Source of the DNA: Herbaspirillum sp. CF444
GTDB lineage: Bacteria > Pseudomonadota > Gammaproteobacteria > Burkholderiales > Burkholderiaceae_D
Assembly: GCF_000282135.1 (NCBI RefSeq)
Contig: NZ_AKJW01000062.1
Span: forward strand, 1-64,000
Direction of reading: 5' to 3'
Length of the DNA: 64,000 nucleotides
Shown: one piece after another, positions 33,605 to 42,974 of the stretch
Position numbering within the stretch: the stretch's first letter is position 1
Layout: each line of letters opens with the position of its first letter
Made by a program: the position numbers and the translations under genes
Notes under the pieces: generated by a model
What the model was told of the DNA's origin: nothing
Databases searched by the model: none
What the model saw: only the letters and a program-made list of their open reading frames with translations

Positions 33605-34519
33605 GTGTATCTGATATGGCTGGAAGACTTCATCGAACTGGCGCGCACGCGCAGTTTTTCGCGTGCGGCGGAGAATCGTTTCGTCACGCATCCGGCTTTC
33701 GGTCGTCGTATCAAGGCGCTGGAGCAATGGGTCGGCGCCGAGCTGGTGGTGCGCACGCATCCGGTGTCGCTGACGGCGGCGGGGCAGCTTTTTCTCGACG
33801 CGGCGACGCATTCGACCGACGTGCTGTACGCTGCGCGAGCGCAGCTGCAAGATAGTTCCAGCCCGGTCGAGCAGACCTTGCGCGTGGCGACCGGCCGCAC
33901 GCTGGCGCGGACGTTTTTTCCGGACTGGTATGAGAGCATCAACCAGCGCTTCGGTCCTTTTCCCGTTTCGGTCAGTACCGGCGGCGCACAGGAGGTGATC
34001 CTGCGGCTGGGCGCGGGCGATGCCGACTTGCTGGTGATCTATTCGAGCCCGACCACGCGCCTGCTGATCGATCCGATGCGCTATGAATCGCTGACGCTGG
34101 CGCGCGAAATCCTGTTGCCGGTGGTGGCCGCCGACGCCAGGGGACGGCCGCGCTTCAAGCTGGCGCCGGCCAGCGCAGCAACGCCGACGCCGTGGCTGGG
34201 CTTCTCGCAATCGCTGACCTTGCGCGGCGTGCTGGCCAAGCATCTGGCCGGCTTGCCCAAGAAGGTTTCCCTGCGCATGGTGTATGAAGCCGACTCCTAC
34301 GAATCCATCCACGAGATGGCGCGCCGCGGCGTCGGCGTGGCCTGGTTGCCGCAGCGGCTGGTGCAGGAAGACATCAACGAGCGCCGCCTGCTGGTCATCG
34401 GCGAGCCGGAGATGCGCGTCAGTTTCGACATCTCGCTGTATCGCGTGCGCGGCAACGACAACGCACTGGTCAATGCGATCTGGGACGGCGTGGCGTCGGA
34501 CGCCATCGACAAGCCCTGA
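33605..34519 (+). CDS. LysR-family transcriptional regulator (HypT/YjiE-like)
   Basis: A 304-residue LysR protein: N-terminal winged helix (WLEDFIELARTRSFSRAAENRFV, THPAFGRRIKALEQWVGAELVVR) and a C-terminal ligand-binding domain. The recognition helix with PAFGRRIKALE and the GVGVAWLPQRLVQEDI segment are closest to the HypT/YjiE branch. I start it at the GTG with AAAGGAA upstream; no in-frame ATG fits the family. It precedes, in the same direction, an MFS transporter and a deacylase gene about 300 nt away and probably controls them. Confidence 0.85.
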   Translation: MYLIWLEDFIELARTRSFSRAAENRFVTHPAFGRRIKALEQWVGAELVVRTHPVSLTAAGQLFLDAATHSTDVLYAARAQLQDSSSPVEQTLRVATGRTLARTFFPDWYESINQRFGPFPVSVSTGGAQEVILRLGAGDADLLVIYSSPTTRLLIDPMRYESLTLAREILLPVVAADARGRPRFKLAPASAATPTPWLGFSQSLTLRGVLAKHLAGLPKKVSLRMVYEADSYESIHEMARRGVGVAWLPQRLVQEDINERRLLVIGEPEMRVSFDISLYRVRGNDNALVNAIWDGVASDAIDKP

Positions 34520-34817
34520 CAGGCCGCATCCTGCATCGCGCTGCCGGCGCCTTCTGCGGCAAAAAGCACAAGCCTGTGCCGAAACGGCAATAAGCAAAAA
34601 ATCGCGCTCACTATACTCCCTCGAAGTTCTCGAAACGTCTTTTGGTACGTCTGGAAAGATGCTCACAAATAGAGTGCAATAGAGTACAACATGCACTATT
34701 TTCGAACATCGTGTCAGACGCGCCATAACGTGCGAGTCAAATAGAATAAGCGGCGCAGACATGACTGCCATCGCAGCAGCAATGCGCCGCATCGAGAGAA
34801 AATGGGAGTCACACCGC

Positions 34818-36155
34818 ATGTCAGCCGAATTCGAGTCTTCATCACCGCTTGCCGCAGAACATCGTGCCACCGCACCGCAGGCAGCCAAACGCAAGAATCC
34901 CTGGAAAGAAATCTGCGCCGCCAGCATCGGCAACGCGCTGGAGTTTTACGACCTGCTGATCTACGGCTACTTCGCCGTGGTGATCGGCAAGCTGTTCTTC
35001 CCGGCCCAGGATGAAACGACCTCGCTGCTGCTGAGCGTCGGCACCTTCGGCATCTCCTTCGTGATCCGTCCGCTCGGCGCCATCGTGCTCGGCTCCTACG
35101 CCGACCGGGCCGGCCGCAAGGCTTCGCTCACGGCGTCGATCCTGATCATGATGGTCGGAACGGCGATGATTGCGTTTGCGCCGACCTATGCGCAGATCGG
35201 CATCGCTTCGCCGCTGATCATCATCGTGGCGCGCCTGTTGCAGGGCTTTTCCACCGGTGGCGAATTCGGCGCGGCGACGGCCTTCATGGTCGAGCATGCC
35301 GACGCCAAGCGGCGCGGTTTTTTCGCCAGCTGGCAATTGTCGACGCAAGGTCTGGCCACGGTGCTCGCCGCCGGCGTGAGCGCCTTGCTGAGCTTCAACC
35401 TGACCGACGCCCAGCTCAACGACTGGGGCTGGCGCGTGGCGTTCTGCTTCGGTTTGCTGGTGGGGCCGGTCGGTCTTTACATCCGCAGCCAGATCGACGA
35501 GACGCCCGAGTTCAAGAAAATCGCTGCCGACGCGGCCGTCGCCAAGGCGGAGAAATCGCCGCTGATGCTCGTGCTGGTGCGCGACCGCGTCAAGCTGCTG
35601 CTCGCCATCGGCGTGGTGGCCGGCGCCACCGCCTTCAACTACGTGCACAAGCTGTACATGCCGACTTATGCACTGAAGCAGTTGCACATCCCCGCCACTT
35701 CGTCCTTCATCGGTGCGCTGATCACCGGGCTGGTGCTGATGCTGACCGCGCCGGTGTTCGGCACCTTGTCGGATCGCTACGGCCGCTTCCGCGTGCTGAC
35801 GATCGCGATGCTGTCCATCGGCCTGACCTCGTATCCGCTGTTCATGCTGCTCAACACCTGGCCGACCGTGACCATGCTGATCGCGGTGCAGGGCATCGTG
35901 GGCGTGTTGATCGCGGCTTGCCTGGGACCGATCCCGGCCATGCTGTCGGATATCTTCCCGACCCAGACGCGCGGCACAGGTCTTGCTCTTAGCTATAACT
36001 TCTCGGTGACCTTGTTCGGCGGCTTCTCGCCGCTGATCGTGACGTGGATGATCGCGGCAACCGCGAACAAGATGGCGCCGAGTTTCTATGTCATGGCGAC
36101 CGCGTTGATCAGCCTTGTGGCCGTGATCGCGCTGGGGCGCCGGATGGGCCGATAA
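34818..36155 (+). CDS. MFS transporter, metabolite:H+ symporter (MHS) family
   Basis: A 445-residue transporter with 12 membrane helices. The N-terminal part has the MHS signature (ICAASIGNALEFYDLLIYGYFAVVIG, then FGISFVIRPLGAIVLGSYADRAGRK) found in citrate, proline/betaine and dicarboxylate symporters. I start at MSAEFESS, about 10 nt after GGAG; an ATG at 34761 is a weaker alternative. The roughly 300 nt upstream hold short AT-rich direct repeats (GAGTGCAATAGAGTACAAC) that may be a regulator site but no gene. It is followed after 20 nt by an M14 deacylase, so the substrate may be an N-acyl amino acid or related acid. Confidence 0.87.
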   Translation: MSAEFESSSPLAAEHRATAPQAAKRKNPWKEICAASIGNALEFYDLLIYGYFAVVIGKLFFPAQDETTSLLLSVGTFGISFVIRPLGAIVLGSYADRAGRKASLTASILIMMVGTAMIAFAPTYAQIGIASPLIIIVARLLQGFSTGGEFGAATAFMVEHADAKRRGFFASWQLSTQGLATVLAAGVSALLSFNLTDAQLNDWGWRVAFCFGLLVGPVGLYIRSQIDETPEFKKIAADAAVAKAEKSPLMLVLVRDRVKLLLAIGVVAGATAFNYVHKLYMPTYALKQLHIPATSSFIGALITGLVLMLTAPVFGTLSDRYGRFRVLTIAMLSIGLTSYPLFMLLNTWPTVTMLIAVQGIVGVLIAACLGPIPAMLSDIFPTQTRGTGLALSYNFSVTLFGGFSPLIVTWMIAATANKMAPSFYVMATALISLVAVIALGRRMGR

Positions 36156-36175
36156 TTTTAGCTGGAGTCTTTTGC

Positions 36176-37165
36176 ATGAAAACCCTGGAACAAGTACGCG
36201 CACAACTGAAACACTATCCGCTCGAGGTGGAATTCCCTGCCATCGACAAATGGCAACACGGCAATACCGGCGTCGACTACGTGCACAGCATCGACAGCGG
36301 CATCGCCGGTCCGCACGTGATGATCATGGCGCTGATGCACGGCAATGAAGTCAGCGGCGCGATTACCGTCGAACGCTTGCTGCAGGCCGGATTGAAGCCA
36401 CTTAAAGGACGCATCACGCTGGGTTTTGCCAACGTCGAAGCCTATCGCCGCTTCGATGCGCGCAATCCGGATGCGACGCGCTACATCGATGAAGACATGA
36501 ACCGGGTCTGGTCGTCGTCGCGTCTCGACGGCGCCGAGGATAGCGTTGAATTGCGCCGCGCGCGCCAGTTGCGTCCCATCATCGACACGGTCGACTACAT
36601 GCTCGACCTGCATTCCATGCATGAAGAAGCGCCGCCGTTGATCGTCAGCGGTCCGCTCGAAAAAGGCATCCGGTTCGCCGCCGATGTCGGTGCGCCCGAG
36701 CACGTGATCATCGACGTCGGTCATCCCAACGGCAAGCGCATGCGCGACTATGCCGGTTTCGGCGACCCGGCCAGCGCCAAGAATGCCTTGCTGATCGAAA
36801 CCGGCCAGCATTTCTCCGCGCGCAGCAAGGAAGTCGCGATGGATTCGGCCTGCCGTTTCCTGATCGCCACCGGCGCGATGGCTGCGAGCGAATTGAGCGT
36901 CTTCATGCTGGCGGCCGAACCGGCGCAGGCACAGCAGCGCTTCATCCGCGTGACCGAGCCGGTGGTGGCGACGTCCTATGATTTTGAATTCGCCGAAGAC
37001 TATCGCGGCATGGAAATCATCGCCAAGGCCGGCACCGTCATCGCGCGCGAAGGCGAGCGCGAATTCGTCACGCCCTACGACAACTGCGTCATCGTCATGC
37101 CGTCGCTGCGCCATCTCGGGCCCGGCGTGACCGTGGTGCGGTTGGGGCATATCGTCGCGCGTTAG
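36176..37165 (+). CDS. Succinylglutamate desuccinylase / aspartoacylase-family zinc deacylase
   Basis: A 329-residue M14-like metallo-deacylase. The Zn ligands are visible in MHGNEVSG (His and Glu) and in MLDLHSMHEEAPP (His), and YRRFDARNPDATRYIDEDMNRVW is typical of the AstE/ASPA fold. A GGAG lies 7 nt before the chosen ATG. It is separated by only 20 nt from the MFS gene and should be co-transcribed. Substrate is probably an N-acylated amino acid taken up by that transporter; E. coli AstE works on N-succinylglutamate, but no other ast genes are here. Confidence 0.85.
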   Translation: MKTLEQVRAQLKHYPLEVEFPAIDKWQHGNTGVDYVHSIDSGIAGPHVMIMALMHGNEVSGAITVERLLQAGLKPLKGRITLGFANVEAYRRFDARNPDATRYIDEDMNRVWSSSRLDGAEDSVELRRARQLRPIIDTVDYMLDLHSMHEEAPPLIVSGPLEKGIRFAADVGAPEHVIIDVGHPNGKRMRDYAGFGDPASAKNALLIETGQHFSARSKEVAMDSACRFLIATGAMAASELSVFMLAAEPAQAQQRFIRVTEPVVATSYDFEFAEDYRGMEIIAKAGTVIAREGEREFVTPYDNCVIVMPSLRHLGPGVTVVRLGHIVAR

Positions 37166-37212
37166 CTCAAGGGCTGCGGGCGGCACAACAAGTTCAGGGG
37201 AGTAAGCGCGTC

Positions 37213-38814
37213 ATGGGGAAAATGAAAATCGGCAAACGGCTGGCATTGGGGTTTGCCGTGATCATGCTGCTGTCCATCGTCATCGCGGCGATCGGCATCT
37301 GGCGCCTGCAGGTGGTGTCGGACGTTACGCGCGCGATGGTCGAGCAGTCGGCGCGCAAGGAGCGGCTGATTTCCAGCTGGTACGGCAGCCTGCGCGCCGG
37401 CATCGTGCGCACCATCGCGATTTCGCGCAGCGCCGATCCCACGCTCAAGACTTACTTCATCGACGAAGCCAAGGCCTCGACCAACAACTCCTCGCGCCTG
37501 CAAAAAGAGATAGGCGAGTTGCTCGGCAGCGAAGAGGAGAAGGCCTTGTTCCAGAACATCGGCGAACGCCGCAAGGTCTATCTCGCGTCGCACTATCGCA
37601 TCCTCGATCTGAAGTCGGCCGGCAACATCGATGAAGGCAATCGTCTGCTGGACCAGGAGTTCGTGCCGCTGGCGAAGAGCTATCAGGACGCCATGCTCAG
37701 GCTGCTGGAGCTGGAGCAACGCGACATCGACAAGACCACCCAGCAGATCGACGACATCGCCGCCGGCAGTCGCCGCTTGCTGCTGGTCCTCGAAGGGGTG
37801 GCGCTGTTGCTGGGTTGTTTTTGCGCCTGGTACCTGACGATGGGTATCACGCGTCCGATCAATATCGCGCTGGGGATCTCGCGCCGCGTTGCCGATGGCG
37901 ACCTGACTACGCAGATCAGTGGCGCCGAAGGCAAGGGCGGCGATGAAGTGGGCCAACTGTTGTCTTCGCTGAACGACATGAACGGCAGCTTGCGCAACAT
38001 CGTCAGCAACGTCCGCACCGGCACCGATACGATCGCCATCGCCTCGGCCGAGATCAGCACCGGCAATCACGATCTGTCGGCGCGCACCGAGCAGCAGGCG
38101 AGTGCGCTCGAAGAGACCGCGTCGGCGATGGAAGAACTGATTTCCACCGTGCGCCGGAATGCGGACAATGCCGACACCGCCAGCCGGCTGGCGTCGGCGG
38201 CATCCGGCATTGCTATCGAAGGCGGCGAAGTGGTCGGCCGCGTGGTGGCGACGATGACCGCCATCAACGGCTCGTCGCGCAAGATCGTCGACATCATCAG
38301 CGTGATCGACGGCATTGCCTTCCAGACCAATATCCTGGCTTTGAACGCCGCCGTCGAAGCCGCCCGCGCCGGCGAGCAGGGGCGCGGCTTCGCGGTGGTC
38401 GCCAGCGAAGTGCGCAGCCTGGCGCAGCGCAGCGCCACCGCTGCCAAGGAAATTAAATTACTCATCGACGACTCCGTGAAAAAAGTCGGCGACGGCAGCG
38501 TATTGGTGGAACAGGCCGGCGCGACCATGGGGCGCGTTGTCGATAGCGTCAGGAAGGTCGCCGACATCGTCGGTGAAATCAGCCTTGCCAGTCGCGAGCA
38601 ATCCTCCGGCATCGGGCAGGTCAACGACGCCATCAGTCAGATGGACCAGATGACCCAGCAGAACGCGGCGCTGGTGGAGCAGGCCGCAGCGGCGGCATCG
38701 TCCATGCAGAATCAGGCTGCGGCGCTGGCGCAACTGGTGAGCGTGTTTTCGCTCGACCACGGATCCAGGCAGGCCTCGGCGTTGCCGCTTTACGCCGCCC
38801 CCCGGCTGGCCTGA
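37213..38814 (+). CDS. Methyl-accepting chemotaxis protein
   Basis: A 533-residue chemoreceptor of the Tar/Tsr class. A membrane helix (about residues 10-30), a four-helix-bundle periplasmic domain of about 160 residues, a second helix (about 192-212), a HAMP domain and a long coiled-coil signalling domain follow one another. The hairpin tip motif DGIAFQTNILALNAAVEAAR is complete. Methylation-region Glu/Gln pairs (EQQASALEETASAMEEL) are present. There is no C-terminal NWETF pentapeptide. It starts 47 nt after the deacylase gene, so it may be in the same transcript, and its ligand may be the same compound. Confidence 0.92.
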   Translation: MGKMKIGKRLALGFAVIMLLSIVIAAIGIWRLQVVSDVTRAMVEQSARKERLISSWYGSLRAGIVRTIAISRSADPTLKTYFIDEAKASTNNSSRLQKEIGELLGSEEEKALFQNIGERRKVYLASHYRILDLKSAGNIDEGNRLLDQEFVPLAKSYQDAMLRLLELEQRDIDKTTQQIDDIAAGSRRLLLVLEGVALLLGCFCAWYLTMGITRPINIALGISRRVADGDLTTQISGAEGKGGDEVGQLLSSLNDMNGSLRNIVSNVRTGTDTIAIASAEISTGNHDLSARTEQQASALEETASAMEELISTVRRNADNADTASRLASAASGIAIEGGEVVGRVVATMTAINGSSRKIVDIISVIDGIAFQTNILALNAAVEAARAGEQGRGFAVVASEVRSLAQRSATAAKEIKLLIDDSVKKVGDGSVLVEQAGATMGRVVDSVRKVADIVGEISLASREQSSGIGQVNDAISQMDQMTQQNAALVEQAAAAASSMQNQAAALAQLVSVFSLDHGSRQASALPLYAAPRLA

Positions 38815-39083
38815 ACCGGGCCGTCGTACCGGGTATTGCACCGGATGCGGTAAAATGCCGGATCGGCGCCGCGCCTTGCTGGCGCTGGTCCGGCTGACGT
38901 ATTGCCTCCTACGCAACAATCTGACATCTCCATTTCTCCGAAACGTTGTCCGCCGCTGCTTGTTCCTGGCGCAACGTCTTTCCTGCAGGTCGTCATCGCT
39001 GTTTTGCCTATGGCTGGTGTGTAAATTGCATGCGTCTGATTCTGTCAGAACGTCCGCCGGCATCGGATTACGGATAACGACCA

Positions 39084-40580
39084 ATGAACAAGAATTCTCT
39101 TCGGGATGAATGGTTTTCGAACGCCCAAGCCAATGTCCTGGCCGGCCTGACCTCGTCCTTTGCGTTGGTGCCCGAGTGCATCGCCTTCGCGCTGGTGGCG
39201 CAGCTCAACCCGTTGATGGGTTTGTATGGCGCCTTCATCATCTGCACCGTGACGGCACTGTTCGGCGGACGCCCGGGCATGATTTCCGGCGCGGCAGGTT
39301 CGATGGCGGTGGTGATCGTGGCGCTGGTGGTGCAGCACGGTGCGCAATATTTCCTCGCCACGGTGGTGCTGGGCGGCGTGCTGATGCTGCTGTTCGGCGC
39401 CTTGCGGCTGGGCAAGCTGGTGCGCATGGTGCCGCATCCGGTGATGCTGGGCTTCGTCAATGGCCTGGCGATCGTCATCGCCATGGCGCAGCTGGAACAT
39501 TTCAAACAAGTCACGCCGGACGGCGTGCACTGGCTGCAGGGCGCGCCGCTGCTGGTCATGGCGGGGCTGGTGATCGTCACCATGCTGATCGTCTACCTGC
39601 TGCCGCGCGTGACCAAAGTGATCCCGCCGGCGCTGGCGGCCATCGTTGGCATCGGCGTGCTGAGCCAGCTGCTGCATCTGCCCACGCGCACGCTGGGCGA
39701 CATGGCGCACATCGCGGGCGATTTGCCGATTTTCCATTTTCCTGAAGTGCCGCTCACGCTGGAAACGCTGCGCATCATCGCGCCGTATGCGGTGCTGATG
39801 GCCATCGTCGGCCTGCTGGAAACCCTGCTCACCTTCAATCTCACCGACGACATCACCGAGACGCGCGGCCAGGCCAATCGGGAGTGTCTGGCGCTGGGCG
39901 CGGCCAATGTCTTGTCCGGACTGTTCGGCGGCATGGGTGGCTGCGCCATGATCGGCCAGACCATGATCAACCTCGGTTCGGGCGGTCGTTCGTGCCTGTC
40001 GGGCGTGGTCAGCGGCGTGATGATCCTGCTGTTCATCCTGTTCCTGTCGCCGTGGATCGAGCGCATCCCGCTGGCGGCGCTGGTGGGCGTGATGTTCGTG
40101 GTGGCGCAGCAGACTTTCGCGTGGGGTTCGCTGCGCGTGCTGGGCAAGGTGCCGCGCCATGACGCGCTGGTGATTGTCGCTGTCACCGTCATCACCGTCT
40201 TTACCGATCTGGCCGTGGCGGTGTTGTGCGGCATCGTGATTGCCGCGCTCAACTTCGCCTGGCAGCATGCGCGCGAAATACGTGCCGACATCAGTCAGTC
40301 CGGCGCCGGGGAAAAGACCTATGTGCTGCACGGCACACTGTTCTTTGCCTCGACCGCGCATTTTCAGGAATTGTTCGACGTGGCGCGCGATCCGCAGCGC
40401 GTGATGCTTGATTGCCGCCATGTGCGCCTGGCCGACCATTCGGCCATTGCGGCGCTGGAAAGTCTGACGGAGCGTTATGCGAAGGCCGGTAAGCAGATGC
40501 AGCTGGCGCATCTGTCCAAACGCTGCCGGCAGTTGTTGCAGCGCGCGGGGATGGCGCCGGAACAACTCGCTCTTCAATGA
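39084..40580 (+). CDS. SulP-family inorganic anion transporter with STAS domain
   Basis: A 498-residue SulP protein with about 12 membrane segments and a C-terminal STAS domain (about residues 410-495, VMLDCRHVRLADHSAIAALESL). Early helices contain the GLTSSFALVPECIAFALVAQLNPLMGLYGAF region, which is the substrate-site helix of SulP carriers. It could carry sulfate, bicarbonate or a dicarboxylate; the sequence does not decide. It stands alone, 270 nt after the chemoreceptor, and ends at a symmetric terminator shared with the convergent DUF1993 gene. Confidence 0.9.
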   Translation: MNKNSLRDEWFSNAQANVLAGLTSSFALVPECIAFALVAQLNPLMGLYGAFIICTVTALFGGRPGMISGAAGSMAVVIVALVVQHGAQYFLATVVLGGVLMLLFGALRLGKLVRMVPHPVMLGFVNGLAIVIAMAQLEHFKQVTPDGVHWLQGAPLLVMAGLVIVTMLIVYLLPRVTKVIPPALAAIVGIGVLSQLLHLPTRTLGDMAHIAGDLPIFHFPEVPLTLETLRIIAPYAVLMAIVGLLETLLTFNLTDDITETRGQANRECLALGAANVLSGLFGGMGGCAMIGQTMINLGSGGRSCLSGVVSGVMILLFILFLSPWIERIPLAALVGVMFVVAQQTFAWGSLRVLGKVPRHDALVIVAVTVITVFTDLAVAVLCGIVIAALNFAWQHAREIRADISQSGAGEKTYVLHGTLFFASTAHFQELFDVARDPQRVMLDCRHVRLADHSAIAALESLTERYAKAGKQMQLAHLSKRCRQLLQRAGMAPEQLALQ

Positions 40581-40593
40581 GTACGCAATAAGC

Positions 40594-40634
40594 GCGCAAT
40601 AAAAAACCGGCCTCAGGCCGGTTTTTTATTGCGC
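40594..40634. terminator. Symmetric bidirectional terminator
   Basis: A perfect 19-bp inverted repeat around a TCA loop. The core is ACCGGCC / GGCCGGT, flanked by an A-run on the left and T-run on the right, then GCGCAAT / ATTGCGC. Because the A and T tracts are mirrored it works for both the SulP gene (plus) and the DUF1993 gene (minus). Confidence 0.93.
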
Positions 40635-40649
40635 GATGCAGGGCCTTGA

Positions 40650-41153
40650 CTAGAACCCGAGGTAATCCATCTTGCCGATCTTCACACCCTTGTGACGCAG
40701 GATGTCGTAGGCCGTCGTGACGTGGAACAGGAAATTCGGCAGCACGAAGGTGAACAGATAGGTCTGGCCGGTGAATGTCGTTTCCTGGCCGCGCAGCTTG
40801 ATGACGATTTCGCGTTCTTGGCTGCCGTCGAATTGTTCCGGCTTCAGGGTTTCGAGGAAGGCAATCGTCTTGGCGATGCGCTCCTGCAATTGCGGGAAGG
40901 TGGTTTCTTCATCGGCGAAGCTCGGCGGCTGGATGGCCGTCAGGCGCGACGAGCCCAACTTGGCAGCATCGCTGGCGCGCTGGATTTGCCCGGTCAGTGC
41001 ATACATGTCGTCAAACAGACGCGCGCTCAGGAAGGTCTCCGGATCGAGCTGGTTTTCTTCGATATGGGCGACAGCCTTGTTGAGCAAGGTCGACAAGATG
41101 GTCAGCGCGCGGGTGAAGACGGGGATGGAAGCCTGGTACATGGTGAGCGACAT
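40650..41153 (-). CDS. DUF1993-family protein
   Basis: A 167-residue soluble protein of the DUF1993 family, related in fold to DinB-like four-helix bundles. It starts MSLTMYQASIPVFTRALTILSTLL and ends with the family's GYDILRHKGV-type segment (here AYDILRHKGVKIGKMDYLG). The start is fixed by AGGAG 6 nt upstream; the longer upstream frame is not coding-like. Function is unknown; family members are typically small stress-related cytoplasmic proteins. It stands alone. Confidence 0.85.
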   Translation of the reverse strand: MSLTMYQASIPVFTRALTILSTLLNKAVAHIEENQLDPETFLSARLFDDMYALTGQIQRASDAAKLGSSRLTAIQPPSFADEETTFPQLQERIAKTIAFLETLKPEQFDGSQEREIVIKLRGQETTFTGQTYLFTFVLPNFLFHVTTAYDILRHKGVKIGKMDYLGF

Positions 41154-41294
41154 AGTGACTCCTGGAATGGGTGGGACAGACGTTGGCAACACTGCCGATG
41201 GCGTCTTGCCTGTTTTGGATAACAACTACATGACAAAGAACAACAACGGCTGCTGCTATCTTCTTCCATCATGAAGACAAGCGACCGCAGGGAA

Positions 41295-41338
41295 TAAAAA
41301 AACCGACCAGCCCGGCATGGGCAACCGAACCGGTCGGC
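41295..41338 (-). terminator. Terminator of the efflux operon
   Basis: Read on the minus strand, CCGACC ... GGTCGG is followed by seven T. A second small stem (GCCC / GGGC) forms in the loop. It lies about 55 nt after the oprC stop. Confidence 0.75.
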
Positions 41339-41391
41339 AAGGGGACGAAACACCTCATGGCGGCCGCACCGTGATTCAGTGCGGCGCGCCC

Positions 41392-42945
41392 TTACATCTT
41401 GTTGCCGGCCGCGTCGTTCTTCGCCTGCGTCTCAGTGGGCGCCAGCGGACCGTGCCAGCCGCCGCCGAGTGCGCGGATCAGGTTGACGGTCGAGCGAGCG
41501 CGTTCGCCGTCGAGCTGGACCGCGGCGCGTTGCTGTTGCAATACGGTGCGGTCGGCGTCGATCACGTTGAAGTAGCTGACCGAACCTTCGCGATACTGCA
41601 CGTGCGACAGGTTGGCGGCGCGGTTCGATGCAGACACCGCGTCATCCTGCGCCTTGGTCTGGTCGCCCAGGATGCGCAGGCTGGCAAGGTTGTCTTCCAC
41701 TTCGCGGAAGGCCGTCAGCACGGTCTGGCGATAGTTGGCGACGTCTTCTTCATACGCGGCGCGGGCACGATTGACGCCGGCTTCACGGCGACCGCCGTCG
41801 AAGATCGGCAGCGTCAGCGCCGTACCCACCAACGGACCCAGCAAGAAGGTGCGGCTCGACCAGTTGAACAGGTCGCCCAGCTTGGCCGATTCATAACCGA
41901 GACCGCCGGTCAGATCCAGACGCGGGAACCAGGCCGAACGGGCCACGCCGACGCGGGCGTTGGCGGCTGCCATGGCGCGTTCCGCGGCAGCGATGTCGGG
42001 ACGGCGTTCCAGCAGGTCGGACGGCAGGCCGGCCGGGATCGTGATCGACAAACGCGTCAGCGGCTGCGGCGTGAAGTTGAACTCGGCCGGCGTCTTGCCC
42101 AGCAGGATCGCCAGTGCGTGTTCCGCATTGGCGCGCTGGCGGGCGATGCCGAAGGATTCCGATTGGGCGGAAGCCAGCTCGGACTTGGCGCGGGCGACGT
42201 CGACTTCGCTGATGTCGCCTTCGTCGAAGCGGCGTTGGACCAGCTTCAGCGATTGGGCGCGCAGTTCGACGGTGCCGCTGTACAGTTCTTGCTCGGCATC
42301 CAGTTCGCGCAGCAGGAAGTATTGCTGGGCGACGTCGGCTTGCAACGCCAGGCGCACCGAGTGGAACAGCGCTTCGCTGCGTTGCGCATCGGCGGTTGCC
42401 GCATCGACGGTGGAGGCGACGCGACCGAACAGGTCGGCTTCATACGACACGCCCAACTGTGCACGCCAGAGGGTGGTCGGCGTGGTGTTGGCGTCCGGCG
42501 CCAGGCCTTGCGAGGCCGGCGACTGGCGTTGACGGGTCGCGCCGAAGCCGGCGTCGATTTGCGGGAACAGACCGGAGCGTGCATCCTGGCGCAGGGCGCG
42601 CGACTGGCTCAGGCGGGCGGCGGCAGCCTTCAGGTTTTGATTGGCGTCGAGCGCCTGGATTTCCAGGGCGTTGAGGCCTTCATCGTTGAAGATCTTCCAC
42701 CATTCGCCGCGGGCCATGTCTTCGGCCGGTTGCGCGGTCTTCCAGTCGGAAGCTGCTTTTGCGTCAGCGGCTTCCTTGTAGGCGACCGAGGTGTTCACGG
42801 CGGGGCGTTCGTAGGTCGGCGCCACCGAGCAGCCTGCCAGCACCAGCATGGCTGCCAGCAGGACCGAACTTACTCTGAGACCTTGGACGGGCTTGAGCAG
42901 CTTGCCGCCCAGGCCTCCGAAGTTGTCGATTGATAGTGCGTTCAT
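41392..42945 (-). CDS. oprC: Outer-membrane efflux lipoprotein, OprM/NodT family (OprC of BpeEF-OprC)
   Basis: A 517-residue TolC-type channel. The lipoprotein signal has lipobox VLAGC, although the lipobox comes later than usual (Cys about residue 39) because of an extra N-terminal stretch. Two repeated outer-membrane efflux domains follow, with QYFLLRELDAEQELY and GWHGPL near the end. It is the last gene of llpE-bpeE-bpeF-oprC, 29 nt after the pump gene, and is followed by a terminator. It forms the exit duct of the tripartite pump. The symbol is by synteny with Burkholderia. Confidence 0.88.
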   Translation of the reverse strand: MNALSIDNFGGLGGKLLKPVQGLRVSSVLLAAMLVLAGCSVAPTYERPAVNTSVAYKEAADAKAASDWKTAQPAEDMARGEWWKIFNDEGLNALEIQALDANQNLKAAAARLSQSRALRQDARSGLFPQIDAGFGATRQRQSPASQGLAPDANTTPTTLWRAQLGVSYEADLFGRVASTVDAATADAQRSEALFHSVRLALQADVAQQYFLLRELDAEQELYSGTVELRAQSLKLVQRRFDEGDISEVDVARAKSELASAQSESFGIARQRANAEHALAILLGKTPAEFNFTPQPLTRLSITIPAGLPSDLLERRPDIAAAERAMAAANARVGVARSAWFPRLDLTGGLGYESAKLGDLFNWSSRTFLLGPLVGTALTLPIFDGGRREAGVNRARAAYEEDVANYRQTVLTAFREVEDNLASLRILGDQTKAQDDAVSASNRAANLSHVQYREGSVSYFNVIDADRTVLQQQRAAVQLDGERARSTVNLIRALGGGWHGPLAPTETQAKNDAAGNKM

Positions 42946-42974
42946 GTTATTTTTCCTTTGCTCATTGGCCGCGA

